The notes beneath the pieces were generated by a model, which saw only the letters and a program-made list of their open reading frames with translations, had not been told where the DNA came from and searched no databases. Of a stretch of DNA of 64,000 bases, positions 26,040-34,277 are shown in pieces (position 1 is the stretch's first letter; every line of letters begins with the position of its first letter). This DNA comes from Halorhodospira halochloris (GTDB taxonomy: Bacteria; Pseudomonadota; Gammaproteobacteria; Nitrococcales; Halorhodospiraceae), in the NCBI RefSeq assembly GCF_002356555.2, contig NZ_AP017372.2, positions 248,001 to 312,000 on the forward strand, read 5' to 3'. A program made the position numbers and the translations under genes.

Positions 26040-26891
26040 TTAGTCGTCACTTTGGGCAAGCAGTTCAGCAAAGGCTGCCAAGGACTCTTCCTCGGCGGCA
26101 CAGGATTTGGCGATCCTTTGGAGCAGGGCCTGATCCGGGTGCAGGGTAGTATCTATCTGACTGGCATCGTAGCCGTTCTTGAGCCACTCATGAGTGAAGT
26201 GGACAACCGCGACGAGTTCGGCATGGGGGCCGGCATAGCCGGGGCTGTGGCTGTTGGCGGCGACGGCGATGATCGGTTCGGGTAGCCCCCACTCACGTAA
26301 TAGAATTCCCCCGGCGTCGGAGTAGTCGCTGCCTAAGGCTTGATAAATCAAATGCGACAGCGATGTCTCAGGTTTTTGGTTGTGTTCGGCAAGCGCTTGA
26401 TTGAGGATGGAGGGGAAGGTGTGCACTAGCAGAGGTAGACCTATGCTGTGCAGCATACCACCGAGATAGGCGGCGTCGGTGCTGTATCCCGGGCAGTAGT
26501 GGGGTGCTAGGCGGGCGGCGGCAAAGGCGGTAGAAATCGCATCGAGCCAATACCGCTGCAGGTGAAACTCCGGGCAATTCTTGGTGTTGAACAGTTTGTT
26601 CAGGATTAAGGAGGTCGCAAGAACACGGACACGGTTCATGCCTATGCGCATGATAGCGCTCTCCAGCGAGTAGACTGTCTCGCGGCGGGTGAAGAATGCA
26701 TAATTGGCGACCGCCACGACCCGAGCTGACAGCCCCGGCTCGCGTGAGAGGGTCTCGGCTACGTGGGATATGTCGACATCATTGGAGCTAGTGCTGACAA
26801 TAATGTCGTGAGCTACATAGGGCAAAGCTGGCAGGATTTGCCCTGAGCTAAGCTGTGTTTCAAGGGTTTTTTGAGCATTCTTATCGGACAT
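26040..26891 (-). CDS. HDOD-domain signalling protein
   Basis: The 283-residue cytoplasmic protein is essentially one HDOD domain, a non-catalytic relative of HD phosphohydrolases that often works in two-component or c-di-GMP signalling. The start of the domain reads LPALPYVAHDII, followed by REPGLSARVVAVANYAFF, YSLESAIMRIGMNRVRVLA and a conserved late segment with HSIGLPLLVHTFP. No receiver, GGDEF or EAL domain is attached and no partner gene is adjacent. The specific role is unknown. Confidence 0.85.
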   Translation of the reverse strand: MSDKNAQKTLETQLSSGQILPALPYVAHDIIVSTSSNDVDISHVAETLSREPGLSARVVAVANYAFFTRRETVYSLESAIMRIGMNRVRVLATSLILNKLFNTKNCPEFHLQRYWLDAISTAFAAARLAPHYCPGYSTDAAYLGGMLHSIGLPLLVHTFPSILNQALAEHNQKPETSLSHLIYQALGSDYSDAGGILLREWGLPEPIIAVAANSHSPGYAGPHAELVAVVHFTHEWLKNGYDASQIDTTLHPDQALLQRIAKSCAAEEESLAAFAELLAQSDD

Positions 26892-27041
26892 TTGAATAGC
26901 CGCCGTTAGGGAGAGTTGTCTTTAATCAAAAAAACCATGTGGTTGATTGTGTTTTGCCGGAGAAGCCCCAATTAGTGCTGCAACTTGACATAACATATCG
27001 GCCAACCTAACGTGCTTATGCCTTGCTCGGAGTGTCAAGCT

Positions 27042-27668
27042 ATGACTGAATCGCGAATTATCAAAAAATACCCTAACCGTCGGCTATACGATACAGCAAT
27101 ATCGAGCTATATCACCTTAGCAGACGTCAAGAATCTTGTTCTTGACGGGGTCGAGTTCCAGGTTGTCGATGCCAAGACCCGTGAGGATCTTACTCGTACC
27201 ATCTTACTGCAAATTATCAGTGAAGAAGAGGAAGGGGGGGAGCCGATCTTCTCCAGTCAACTGCTCGCTCAGTTGATCCGCTCCTATGGCGGTAATATGC
27301 AGAACATGCTGACTAATTACTTGGAAAAAAGCCTGGAGCTGTGGGCCGATCAACAGCGTGTATTCCACGAGCGCACCCGCGAGCTAATCGACCACAACCC
27401 GGTCAACCTGATGACTCAAATAGCCGAACGCAATTTACAGATGTGGCGCCAGATGGGTGGATTCGAGTCGTGGGAGTCTTGGGGCGGGGGCTCAGGTTCG
27501 GCTGGCTCAGCGAAATCTGATGGCAATGGCAGCAACAGCAGCACCGGCGAGCCGAGCGCTGGAGGTGCTTCTGGCTCCGGCCAGAGCGCTGGCAAGAGCG
27601 GTAAGAGGGCTGGCAATGCGCGGCAGTCTGGTAGCGAGCAGCGTTCTAAAGGCAGTAGTAACTCATAG
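27042..27668 (+). CDS. phaR: Polyhydroxyalkanoate synthesis regulator PhaR
   Basis: PhaR binds PHA granules and DNA and represses phasin and other PHA genes. The ATG at 27042 (CGGAG upstream) gives 208 residues beginning MTESRIIKKYPNRRLYDT, the conserved N-terminal DNA-binding region. The PHB-accumulation regulatory domain follows (GEPIFSSQLLAQLIRSYGG). The last 60 residues are a low-complexity Gly/Ser/Ala tail ending with basic residues. It lies just upstream of phaB, with phaC and phaE further on. Confidence 0.92.
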   Translation: MTESRIIKKYPNRRLYDTAISSYITLADVKNLVLDGVEFQVVDAKTREDLTRTILLQIISEEEEGGEPIFSSQLLAQLIRSYGGNMQNMLTNYLEKSLELWADQQRVFHERTRELIDHNPVNLMTQIAERNLQMWRQMGGFESWESWGGGSGSAGSAKSDGNGSNSSTGEPSAGGASGSGQSAGKSGKRAGNARQSGSEQRSKGSSNS

Positions 27669-27905
27669 CTGTGGGGTTTTCTTGGAGTGTCGAGTGCGGG
27701 AGTGGGGCAGTAAGAGAGTTCCTGAGGCTACCCGATAGGTTTCTGTGCAGTCTTTTGTGCGCTTATCAGGGAGCCAATCGAAAAGCGTTGACAGATACTG
27801 CAGCACAGGCTGGCTGCTGATCGCTGTTACAACGTACAATCCGGGCCTGTGCCCAGCCACTTGGTTAGGGGCTTATCCCTAAAGTTGAATAGAGAGGTAA
27901 TAGTT

Positions 27906-28652
27906 ATGACAGGTCGAGTTGCCTTAGTGACCGGAGGTAATGGGGGGATCGGGACTCCCGTATGTATCGCTTTAGCCAGTGCAGGTTATCGCGTCGTAAC
28001 CACCTGCATGGATGCCGAGGCCGAGAATATAACCGACTGGCAGGCTCAGTTGCGTAAAGAGGGGCATGAGGTCGGCTACGTTGAGTGCAATGTCGCTGAC
28101 TATGAGTCCTGCCAGCGGATGGCTGCCGAGGTTGAGCGTGAGCACGGCCCGGTGGATGTGCTGGTCAATCTTGCCGGTATAACCCGCGATGGTTTTCTGC
28201 ACAAGATGGCTGCCGAAGACTGGAGCGCTGTCATTAAGGTCAACTTGGATAGCGTCTTTAACGTTACCCGCCAGTTTGTCACTGGTATGCGCGAGCGTGG
28301 CTTCGGCCGGATCGTCAACGTTTCCTCAGTTAATGGCCAGACGGGACAGTTTGGTCAGTCTAACTACTCGGCGTCCAAGGCGGGTATGCACGGGTTCACC
28401 ATGGCACTGGCCAAAGAGGGCGCCCGCAAAGGCGTCACGGCGAATACCGTCTCGCCCGGTTATGTTGAGACAAGCATGACTGCCGCGATTGCCGACGAAG
28501 TCCGCCAGCAGATCATCGCTCAGGTTCCCGCAGGGCGGATGGCTAAGCCCGAAGAGATTGCTCGTGTCATCGTCTTCTTGGCCGCCGATGAGTCGGCCTA
28601 TATAAATGGGGCCAATATCCCGGTTAACGGGGCGCAGTTTTGTAGCTTCTAG
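27906..28652 (+). CDS. phaB: Acetoacetyl-CoA reductase PhaB
   Basis: PhaB reduces acetoacetyl-CoA to (R)-3-hydroxybutyryl-CoA with NADPH, the monomer step of PHB synthesis. The ATG at 27906 (GAGAGG upstream) gives 248 residues of a short-chain dehydrogenase. The nucleotide loop is TGGNGGIG (about 8-15), followed by NLAGITRDG, the catalytic Ser in VSSVNG, and the Tyr-Lys pair in YSASKAG. TANTVSPGYVET matches PhaB/FabG-type enzymes. FabG is the alternative, but the PHA context and the GxTRDG form favour PhaB. No beta-ketothiolase (phaA) gene is in the window. Confidence 0.92.
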   Translation: MTGRVALVTGGNGGIGTPVCIALASAGYRVVTTCMDAEAENITDWQAQLRKEGHEVGYVECNVADYESCQRMAAEVEREHGPVDVLVNLAGITRDGFLHKMAAEDWSAVIKVNLDSVFNVTRQFVTGMRERGFGRIVNVSSVNGQTGQFGQSNYSASKAGMHGFTMALAKEGARKGVTANTVSPGYVETSMTAAIADEVRQQIIAQVPAGRMAKPEEIARVIVFLAADESAYINGANIPVNGAQFCSF

Positions 28653-28845
28653 TTCACTCGTCATTGCAGATAGGCGGTTTCTAGGCCCCTTCTGTCGTCT
28701 TACATGCGGCTCGGCAGGGGGTCGTGGCGCCCAGATGGGTGTCATGCCACTCCCTGGCGGGCGCCATCTAGGCAGTCGGCCTAACGAGCAGAGGTGCTAG
28801 CTTAGAAGTTGCATTGCGAGTTCGTGGCTGCGAGCAAAAAACTGA
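28653..28845. other. Intergenic segment with a possible element relic
   Basis: No gene is visible. A segment around 28724-28775 (GTGGCGCCCAGATGGG, then CTCCCTGGCGGGCGCCATCT) has GGCGCC-based inverted symmetry. It vaguely resembles the loop of the palindromic elements, but too weakly to call a copy. Confidence 0.35.
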
Positions 28846-28874
28846 TTGACACTAAAACATGAATCGGCTATCAT
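28846..28874 (+). promoter_or_regulatory. Strong sigma-70 promoter of a candidate small RNA
   Basis: A perfect -35 TTGACA (28846-28851) and a near-perfect -10 TATCAT (28869-28874) are separated by 17 nt. Transcription would start near 28881. No convincing ORF with a ribosome-binding site follows before the terminator at 29045. Confidence 0.75.
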
Positions 28875-28880
28875 GCTGCA

Positions 28881-29072
28881 CAGCAGCAATTAAAGACAAA
28901 AACAAAGGGAGCGCGGGCTCCCTTTGGAAGTGCACTCAGCCGGTTGCTTTGGCGAGTGCTAGCGAAGAGTTTTTATTATTTGTGACTGATCTCCTCCTGG
29001 CGGCGCTTCCCTACTTTGGGGAAGCCGATCGTCGCCAAGCTTAGCCCCCTCTCCTGAGGGGGTTCTTTTTTT
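28881..29072 (+). ncRNA. Candidate structured small RNA between phaB and phaC
   Basis: The interval between the promoter and the intrinsic terminator would give a transcript of about 190 nt. It contains a perfect 10-bp hairpin (28903-28912 with 28917-28926) and a second hairpin GCTTCCC/GGGAAGC (29005-29011 with 29019-29025) bracketed by GGCG/CGCC. Between them lie a U-rich stretch (TTTTTATTATTT) and an unpaired TCTCCTCCTGG that is complementary to Shine-Dalgarno sequences. It does not match what I recall of 6S, 4.5S, tmRNA or CsrB-type RNAs. A role on PHA genes is only suggested by position. Confidence 0.55.
29045..29072 (+). terminator. Intrinsic terminator of the candidate small RNA
   Basis: A perfect 7-bp GC-rich stem (CCCCCTC, loop TCCT, GAGGGGG) is followed by TTCTTTTTTT. 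It is oriented for plus-strand transcripts and lies 113 bp beyond the phaC stop on the opposite strand. Confidence 0.85.
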
Positions 29073-29184
29073 GTGTAATCCATAGCGCTTGCGGAGCGAT
29101 CCCGCTCAAGCACAAGGTCAGGCATTTTCGCTGCAAAGGTCGCCTTATGCAAGCAGATCCTGTGCTGCGCTGCACCAGCAGGCC

Positions 29185-30246
29185 TCATTTCCGTGTGGCA
29201 GCAAACCAGCTTAATGCCTGTGGCACTAGCTCGCTCTGCGCTCGGCGGCTTATGAAAACACCAAGATGCCCCCCCGCAAAGCATATCTCCTGGTAGTTGG
29301 CGCTAGCGATATGCTTGCCAAGCGCCTGTGCAGCTGCAGGCGGTACCAAATGGTCGTGTTCAGCATAAATGTTAAGGATTGGGCAGCTGACCTTATCAAG
29401 CTCTATAGTCTTGCCACACAGGCGTAAAGTGCCTTGGGTAAGCGCATTGCGCTGGTAAAAGTCGGTAGCAAACTGGGCTAGCGCTCTGGCAGGCTGATTC
29501 GGGCTGTCGTACATCCAGCGCTCCAGGCGGACAAAGTCTTCAACTGCCTGGGGGTTATCAGCAATCTCGGGGAAATCTAAATAGCGTTGCCCAAGCAAGC
29601 GATAGGGTTTAAGGGCTATAAATACGGCATTGAGCCAATGAGCACTGACATTGCCAAGGGTGTTGATGATGCGTTCAAAGTCAATTTGCTGGACGAGACG
29701 GCTAAGTTGATCACCTGGAGTGTGAAAGTCTACCGGTGTAACAAGATTAACGATCCTGTTGACGAGGTGCGCGTGGGTTGATGCTAGGCAGAGGGCCAGC
29801 GTACCCCCTTGGCATATGCCCAATATGTTGGGGGGATGGCCGGCGTGCCTATCTCGAACACACTGAGCTGCGCCGCCAATGGAGTGCTCAAGGTGGTCAT
29901 CGAGGCTAAGAAAGCGATCAGCACCGCACGGCTCTTGCCAATCGGTTAGGTAAACAGGGTGGCCCGCCTCAAGCAGGGGGCGTAGCCATGAACGTTGAGC
30001 GGTCAAATCGAGAATGGATGGGCGGTTGACCATTGAGTAGATAATCAGCACCGGGGTTGAGCGCTCCTGCTCAGGGGTAAATACCCGCAGCTGGAGGCGA
30101 TTGCCGATTGTTATGCGCTGATCTGGCGTGCTAGCCCCAGCACTTGCAGTATCTTTGGCCTGTGCCTCATGGGCTTGTTCAAGAGCCCTGATCAGCCGCT
30201 GATGCCACGCTTGTATCTCTTGCTGGGCTTGATCTGGGGCTATCAT
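29185..30246 (-). CDS. phaC: Class III polyhydroxyalkanoate synthase, PhaC subunit
   Basis: PhaC polymerizes (R)-3-hydroxyacyl-CoA into PHA at the granule surface, as a complex with PhaE. The 353-residue length is that of class III enzymes. The lipase-like box GICQGG places the catalytic Cys at 145. Asp298 (YAEHDHLVP) and His327 (FAGGHLG) complete the triad. Its ATG overlaps the phaE stop (ATGA), so the subunits are co-translated. Class III enzymes are typical of purple sulfur bacteria and cyanobacteria. Confidence 0.96.
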   Translation of the reverse strand: MIAPDQAQQEIQAWHQRLIRALEQAHEAQAKDTASAGASTPDQRITIGNRLQLRVFTPEQERSTPVLIIYSMVNRPSILDLTAQRSWLRPLLEAGHPVYLTDWQEPCGADRFLSLDDHLEHSIGGAAQCVRDRHAGHPPNILGICQGGTLALCLASTHAHLVNRIVNLVTPVDFHTPGDQLSRLVQQIDFERIINTLGNVSAHWLNAVFIALKPYRLLGQRYLDFPEIADNPQAVEDFVRLERWMYDSPNQPARALAQFATDFYQRNALTQGTLRLCGKTIELDKVSCPILNIYAEHDHLVPPAAAQALGKHIASANYQEICFAGGHLGVFISRRAQSELVPQALSWFAATRK

Positions 30247-31115
30247 TGGGTGGTTTTTTGGTTCGCTCCGGTATCGCGTAACTGCGCTACTTCGGCGCGC
30301 AGTTCTACTACCTCCTGGCGCAGCTGCTCTAACTCGCCGCTGAGGTGACTGGCTGCCGGGCAGAGTCCGCTATAACTATCCGGGTGCTGAGAGCAGCGCG
30401 CTGTCTGAGAATCCGGGAATCCCTGCTCAGTCGGTGGGGGTCGCTGGTGGATTTTCTCTAACTCATACACACGGCGCTGCGTATCGATGAAATCGGTGCG
30501 GTTGGGCAAATCGATGGAACGCAGCCCGCTATCGAGGATCTGTTGGTATTGGGCAATCAACTCGGTGCCGGCGTGGGTAAGCTCGGTAAAGGCAGCGCAC
30601 CATTGCTCGGAGCTGAGGGTCTGCTCATAGGCGCGTTCACTCTCATTGAGCCATAGCTCATAGAGTTCGCGCAGACTCTTGGGCATCTCGTCCGAGCCAG
30701 TCGAGCATGCCTTTGAAAGGCGTGTGTAAAAGTTCTGCATGCCCTGGTAGGTGCTTGCCTGGAGCAGTTCAGTGCAGCGTGCTTGGGCGCGGGTGTAGCG
30801 CTCAACTGCCTGGCTTAGGGCAAGCGAATCCTGTTGGGGGCATTGTAGGGGGCCGAGTCGGGTTAAGGTTTCAAGCCATGAGGTTAGGCTGGTGCCATCA
30901 AGCAAGGCGCTGATTTGATCCGGGGCGGTGTGGCCGGCGCTAAGCAGCGCGCTCAGGGATTGGTCGACATGCTCCTGGAGTTGCTCGCAGGCCCTTGATA
31001 TTGCTGCCTCACGTTGCTCGACCGGGAGTGAAAGAGCCTGCCACAGTTCAGCCAACGCCTCAAGTGCAGCGGCCCAGTCAGCTTTCTCATTGCTATGACT
31101 GCTCGGGCTGTTCAT
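30243..31115 (-). CDS. phaE: Class III polyhydroxyalkanoate synthase, PhaE subunit
   Basis: PhaE is the non-catalytic partner that activates PhaC. The 290 residues are largely helical, with the conserved TRLSKACSTG-type segment (about 132-142), SLRELYELWLNESERAY, and a C-terminal coiled coil (SGELEQLRQEVVELRAEVAQL). Sequence conservation in PhaE is low, so the call rests on these features and on the 4-bp overlap with phaC. Confidence 0.92.
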   Translation of the reverse strand: MNSPSSHSNEKADWAAALEALAELWQALSLPVEQREAAISRACEQLQEHVDQSLSALLSAGHTAPDQISALLDGTSLTSWLETLTRLGPLQCPQQDSLALSQAVERYTRAQARCTELLQASTYQGMQNFYTRLSKACSTGSDEMPKSLRELYELWLNESERAYEQTLSSEQWCAAFTELTHAGTELIAQYQQILDSGLRSIDLPNRTDFIDTQRRVYELEKIHQRPPPTEQGFPDSQTARCSQHPDSYSGLCPAASHLSGELEQLRQEVVELRAEVAQLRDTGANQKTTQ

Positions 31116-31196
31116 TCTCTCTAACCTGCTACTCAGCTGCTTACGGCGGTTTGCCGGGAGTGGCGCTCGAGGCTGCTATGTGGCGTTGCGCTAGAC

Positions 31197-32699
31197 TCAA
31201 CGCGCGGAGTGACGCTCCTGCCATTGTTCGTAGAGGGCGCTTGCCCTGGCCTGGTGGTAGCGGTCGTCGTCGAGTCGTATGGCGTTTTCGAGCTGCGCTA
31301 GCGCCATGTTTATATCCCCGCGCAAATGGTGATAACGCGCATACGCTATATGACTCTCGGCCTGATTACCACTCTCGTGGGCTGCTTCAGCATACAGGCG
31401 CATCAAGTCGGCAGTAATATTATGACTTTGGCGGGTGGCGCGGGAAAGCATGCGGCGGGCCTGCTCGGCTTGATCGATGGCCAATAAGGTCTCCGCATGG
31501 CGGAAAATGACAGCCCTGTTGCCAGGGTAAAGGGATGAGGCATCCTGGTAAATTGCCAGTGCTTCTTGGTGCTGATCTGCTTTGCGGTGGATCTCGGCGC
31601 GTCCGAGCAACACATAGAGCCTCTCACCATCGATCTGCTGGAGGTTGTTCAGCAAGGCTAAGGCCTGCTCATAGTCGCGCCGTTCGTAGGCGATGGCCAA
31701 GGCCAGGCCATAAAGTGCACCGGCGCGCGCACTAGGGTCGTGCACCTCGTGGAGGCGATCGGCCATGCGTGCCGTGGCGCTAATGCGCCCATCCAGGTTG
31801 GCCAGCACCTCAAGGCGAGCGCGGATAAAGGGGTGATGGCCGCTCTCAAAAACATCACCACCCTCAAGTCGCTCCGCTATGCTGCGCGCCTCGCTCATCC
31901 GCGCCTCGGTCAGGGGGTGGGTACGCAGGTACTCGGGGACCTCCTCAGCGTGGCGAGAAAACTCGGCTAAGCGTTCGAAGAAGACCGGCATGCCGTGAGG
32001 ATCGAGGTTCGCCGCGGCCAGGTTACGGATGCCAATCCGATCGGCCTCGCGTTCATGTTGCCGGGAGTGGCCTAGTTGTTGCTGGATCGGGGCAGCTATA
32101 CCGGCCATGGCTGCTGCCGTTCCGGCCTGCGGGTTGTGTGCACCGATGATGATGGCGGCTAGGATTGATGCCGCCGTTTGCAGATTGAGGCGTTGCGATT
32201 GAGCAAATTGGCGGGCGATATGCCGTTCCGAGACGTGGGCTATTTCGTGCGCTAGCACGCCGGCCAACTCGCTCTCCGATTCGGTTTTGCGAATCAGCCC
32301 GGAATGGACCCCAATGTGGCCCCCGGGCAAGGCGAAGGCATTGATCTGCTCATCCTCGACGACAAAGAACTGGTAGCCAAAATCGGGAGCATTGCTGTGA
32401 GCAGCCAAGCGCTGCCCTAGGTCGTGAATGTATTGGTTGATCTCGACATCGTTGTGCAGCTTCATGTGGCTGCGCACCTTGCGCATTATTTCGCTACCGA
32501 GTTCGCGCTCTTTATGGATGGGCAGCGTATCTCCACCCGGAGGCCCCAAATCGGGGAGCCTGATCTGCTCGGCTAAGGCACTGGGCTGCGCGGCCAGCGC
32601 GATGAGGATAGCGCATGCTAAGCTGCCGGCGGCACGGCAGAGTATTGCGGGCAATGTGCGTGACCGTGGTCTTGGTTTAGAGCTTATGCATTGGATCAT
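31197..32699 (-). CDS. bepA: BepA/YfgC-like periplasmic M48 metalloprotease with TPR domain
   Basis: This exported zinc protease assists outer-membrane protein assembly and degrades stalled substrates in E. coli. The 500-residue precursor has a long, Arg-rich signal peptide (cleavage near ALAEQ, about 43). The M48 domain carries HEIAH at 151-155 and a READRIG third-ligand helix. C-terminal TPR repeats follow (about 330-500). Length is close to E. coli BepA (487). It is a stand-alone gene. Confidence 0.9.
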   Translation of the reverse strand: MIQCISSKPRPRSRTLPAILCRAAGSLACAILIALAAQPSALAEQIRLPDLGPPGGDTLPIHKERELGSEIMRKVRSHMKLHNDVEINQYIHDLGQRLAAHSNAPDFGYQFFVVEDEQINAFALPGGHIGVHSGLIRKTESESELAGVLAHEIAHVSERHIARQFAQSQRLNLQTAASILAAIIIGAHNPQAGTAAAMAGIAAPIQQQLGHSRQHEREADRIGIRNLAAANLDPHGMPVFFERLAEFSRHAEEVPEYLRTHPLTEARMSEARSIAERLEGGDVFESGHHPFIRARLEVLANLDGRISATARMADRLHEVHDPSARAGALYGLALAIAYERRDYEQALALLNNLQQIDGERLYVLLGRAEIHRKADQHQEALAIYQDASSLYPGNRAVIFRHAETLLAIDQAEQARRMLSRATRQSHNITADLMRLYAEAAHESGNQAESHIAYARYHHLRGDINMALAQLENAIRLDDDRYHQARASALYEQWQERHSAR

Positions 32700-32879
32700 T
32701 GCTGGGTAAGTTGCATAATTTCGGTGTCGCTGTACTGTAGGTTGGTATAGGCGCCATCAACAACGGCTGCACAGGGAGACTTGCCGGCCTTTTTTGGCAA
32801 CATCCCTAGGCGTTTGACCGTAGCACAGGTTAGCCGGTTTCACCTTATCATTAGAGCGCTTGAACTGGAGGGCCATAGC

Positions 32880-34001
32880 GTGGATCTGATCAGGAACTGG
32901 GTTCGTAGGACAATGGACGACCCACAGATCGCGGCTTTCATAATCCTGCTTGTAGCCGGGCTGCTGGTGCTCATTACCCTGGGTGGGTTGTTGGCTCCGG
33001 TTATAGCGGCGCTGGTCATCGCTTATCTTCTCGAAGGATTGGTGCGTACCTTTGAGAAGTTTGGCGTGCCACGGCTATTGGCAGTCACAGTGGTTATACT
33101 CTTTTTAACGGCCTTTCTAGTGCTGGTGCTGTTTGCCCTTATACCTATGTTATATAGGCAGGTAGCGCAGTTGGTTGATCAACTGCCTGCCATACTTACC
33201 CAGGGGCAGATGCTGTTACTGCAGCTGCCCGAGCACTATCCGCAGCTCTTCTCCGAATCACAGATCCGCGAGATGCTTGATGCGGCAAGGCGCGAGATAA
33301 CCGACTGGGGTCAACGCGTGGTGGCATCTGTCACAGTTCAGTCGCTCTTTATCCTCGGTACTCTGGCTATATATGCGGTGCTGGTGCCGTTCCTGGTATT
33401 TTTCTTCTTGAAGGATAAGCGCAAGTTGCTCGATTGGCTGAGCAACCACATGCCGCGTCACCGTGCCCTTGCCTATGAGGTCTGGGGCGAGGTCGATCTG
33501 CAGATCGGCAACTATGTCCGGGGCAAGATCATTGAGATCCTCATTGTTTGGGCGGTGACTTATGTGACTTTCTCACTACTTGGCCTACAGTTCGCCATGC
33601 TGCTCGCTGTAGCAACCGGTCTGTCAGTAATAATCCCTTACATAGGCGCCTTTGCGATAACAGTCCCGGTGGCGCTGATCGCTTATTTTCAGTTTGGTTT
33701 GTCCGAGCAGTTCCTCTACGTCATCCTCGCCTACCTGGTAATCCAGGTGCTCGATGGCAACGTCCTGGTACCGATCCTCTTCTCCGAGGCGGTCAATATC
33801 CACCCGGTGGCAATCATAATCTCCATCCTGGTATTTGGCGGTATATGGGGTTTTTGGGGCGTCTTTTTCGCCATTCCATTGGCAACCTTCATTCAGGCAG
33901 TGATCAAGGCCTGGACACGGCGCCGATCGCCGGCATCTGAGTCGCCGCCGCTAGAGGGGGGCGAAGATTCTTCCTCTGCGGGGTCCGTGCAAACCAGTTG
34001 A
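32880..34001 (+). CDS. AI-2E/PerM-family membrane transporter
   Basis: The 373-residue protein has about eight hydrophobic segments in the AI-2E transporter (UPF0118) pattern: an N-terminal pair (about 16-54), a long loop, and a C-terminal bundle containing GLSVIIPYIGAF and QVLDGNVLVPILFSEAVNIHPV. The GTG at 32880 is chosen because GGAGGG lies 7 nt upstream. A longer reading from 32781 adds 33 residues without membrane character. PerM and TqsA belong here; the substrate is unknown. It converges on the PIN/PhoH gene. Confidence 0.85.
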   Translation: MDLIRNWVRRTMDDPQIAAFIILLVAGLLVLITLGGLLAPVIAALVIAYLLEGLVRTFEKFGVPRLLAVTVVILFLTAFLVLVLFALIPMLYRQVAQLVDQLPAILTQGQMLLLQLPEHYPQLFSESQIREMLDAARREITDWGQRVVASVTVQSLFILGTLAIYAVLVPFLVFFFLKDKRKLLDWLSNHMPRHRALAYEVWGEVDLQIGNYVRGKIIEILIVWAVTYVTFSLLGLQFAMLLAVATGLSVIIPYIGAFAITVPVALIAYFQFGLSEQFLYVILAYLVIQVLDGNVLVPILFSEAVNIHPVAIIISILVFGGIWGFWGVFFAIPLATFIQAVIKAWTRRRSPASESPPLEGGEDSSSAGSVQTS

Positions 34002-34016
34002 GGGCTGTTTGATAGG

Positions 34017-34065
34017 GCGGTGTAAATCCTCATGCAGGGGCTGCATGGCGCCGGCCCTACACCGC
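34017..34065 (+). repeat. Short palindrome related to the element family
   Basis: GCGGTGTA (34017-34024) and TACACCGC (34058-34065) enclose a loop with CTGCATGGCGCCGG. The design (GGTGTR stem, GGCGCC in the loop) recalls the main elements, but the sequence is different. It could be a diverged miniature relative. Confidence 0.45.
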
Positions 34066-34134
34066 TAGATCCTCGGTTGCAGGTTGGTGTCGGGGTGGCC
34101 GAAATTGGTCTCCCTCAGCGTTCCTAAGGGTGCT

Positions 34135-34272
34135 ACTGCCTCCCTCCTGAGCCATTTAGTTGTCCCGGTGTGGAGGTCTTGGCGCCAGGGATGGCGCCAT
34201 GAAGCCTCCAGGGGTGGACTCACGGCGTCCTCCACACCGGGGCAGCTAAGTGGCTCAGAGGGAGGCAGGGAC
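34135..34272 (-). mobile_element. Palindromic MITE-like element, copy F
   Basis: This reverse-oriented copy has arms GCCTCCCTCCTGAGCCATTT on the left and AAGTGGCTCAGAGGGAGGC on the right. GTGCT occurs on both sides (34130-34134 and 34273-34277), a possible duplication of lower certainty because the two arm lengths differ. It lies between the convergent genes perM-like and phoH-like, ending within 6 bp of the latter's stop. Confidence 0.85.
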
Positions 34273-34277
34273 GTGCT

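Noticed and set aside
25904-26149. Recurring peptide reading MEDAVNPSLEASWRHPW in element copies
   Set aside because: The loop happens to be open in this frame in several copies, but there is no conserved ribosome-binding site and the frame ends differently in each copy.
28859-29044. 61-residue ORF within the candidate small RNA
   Set aside because: Its ATG lies upstream of the -10 box and would not be in the transcript. It has no ribosome-binding site.
28881-29072. 6S RNA as identity of the small RNA
   Set aside because: Length is similar, but the 5' and 3' ends are not complementary and the conserved 6S bubble sequence is absent.
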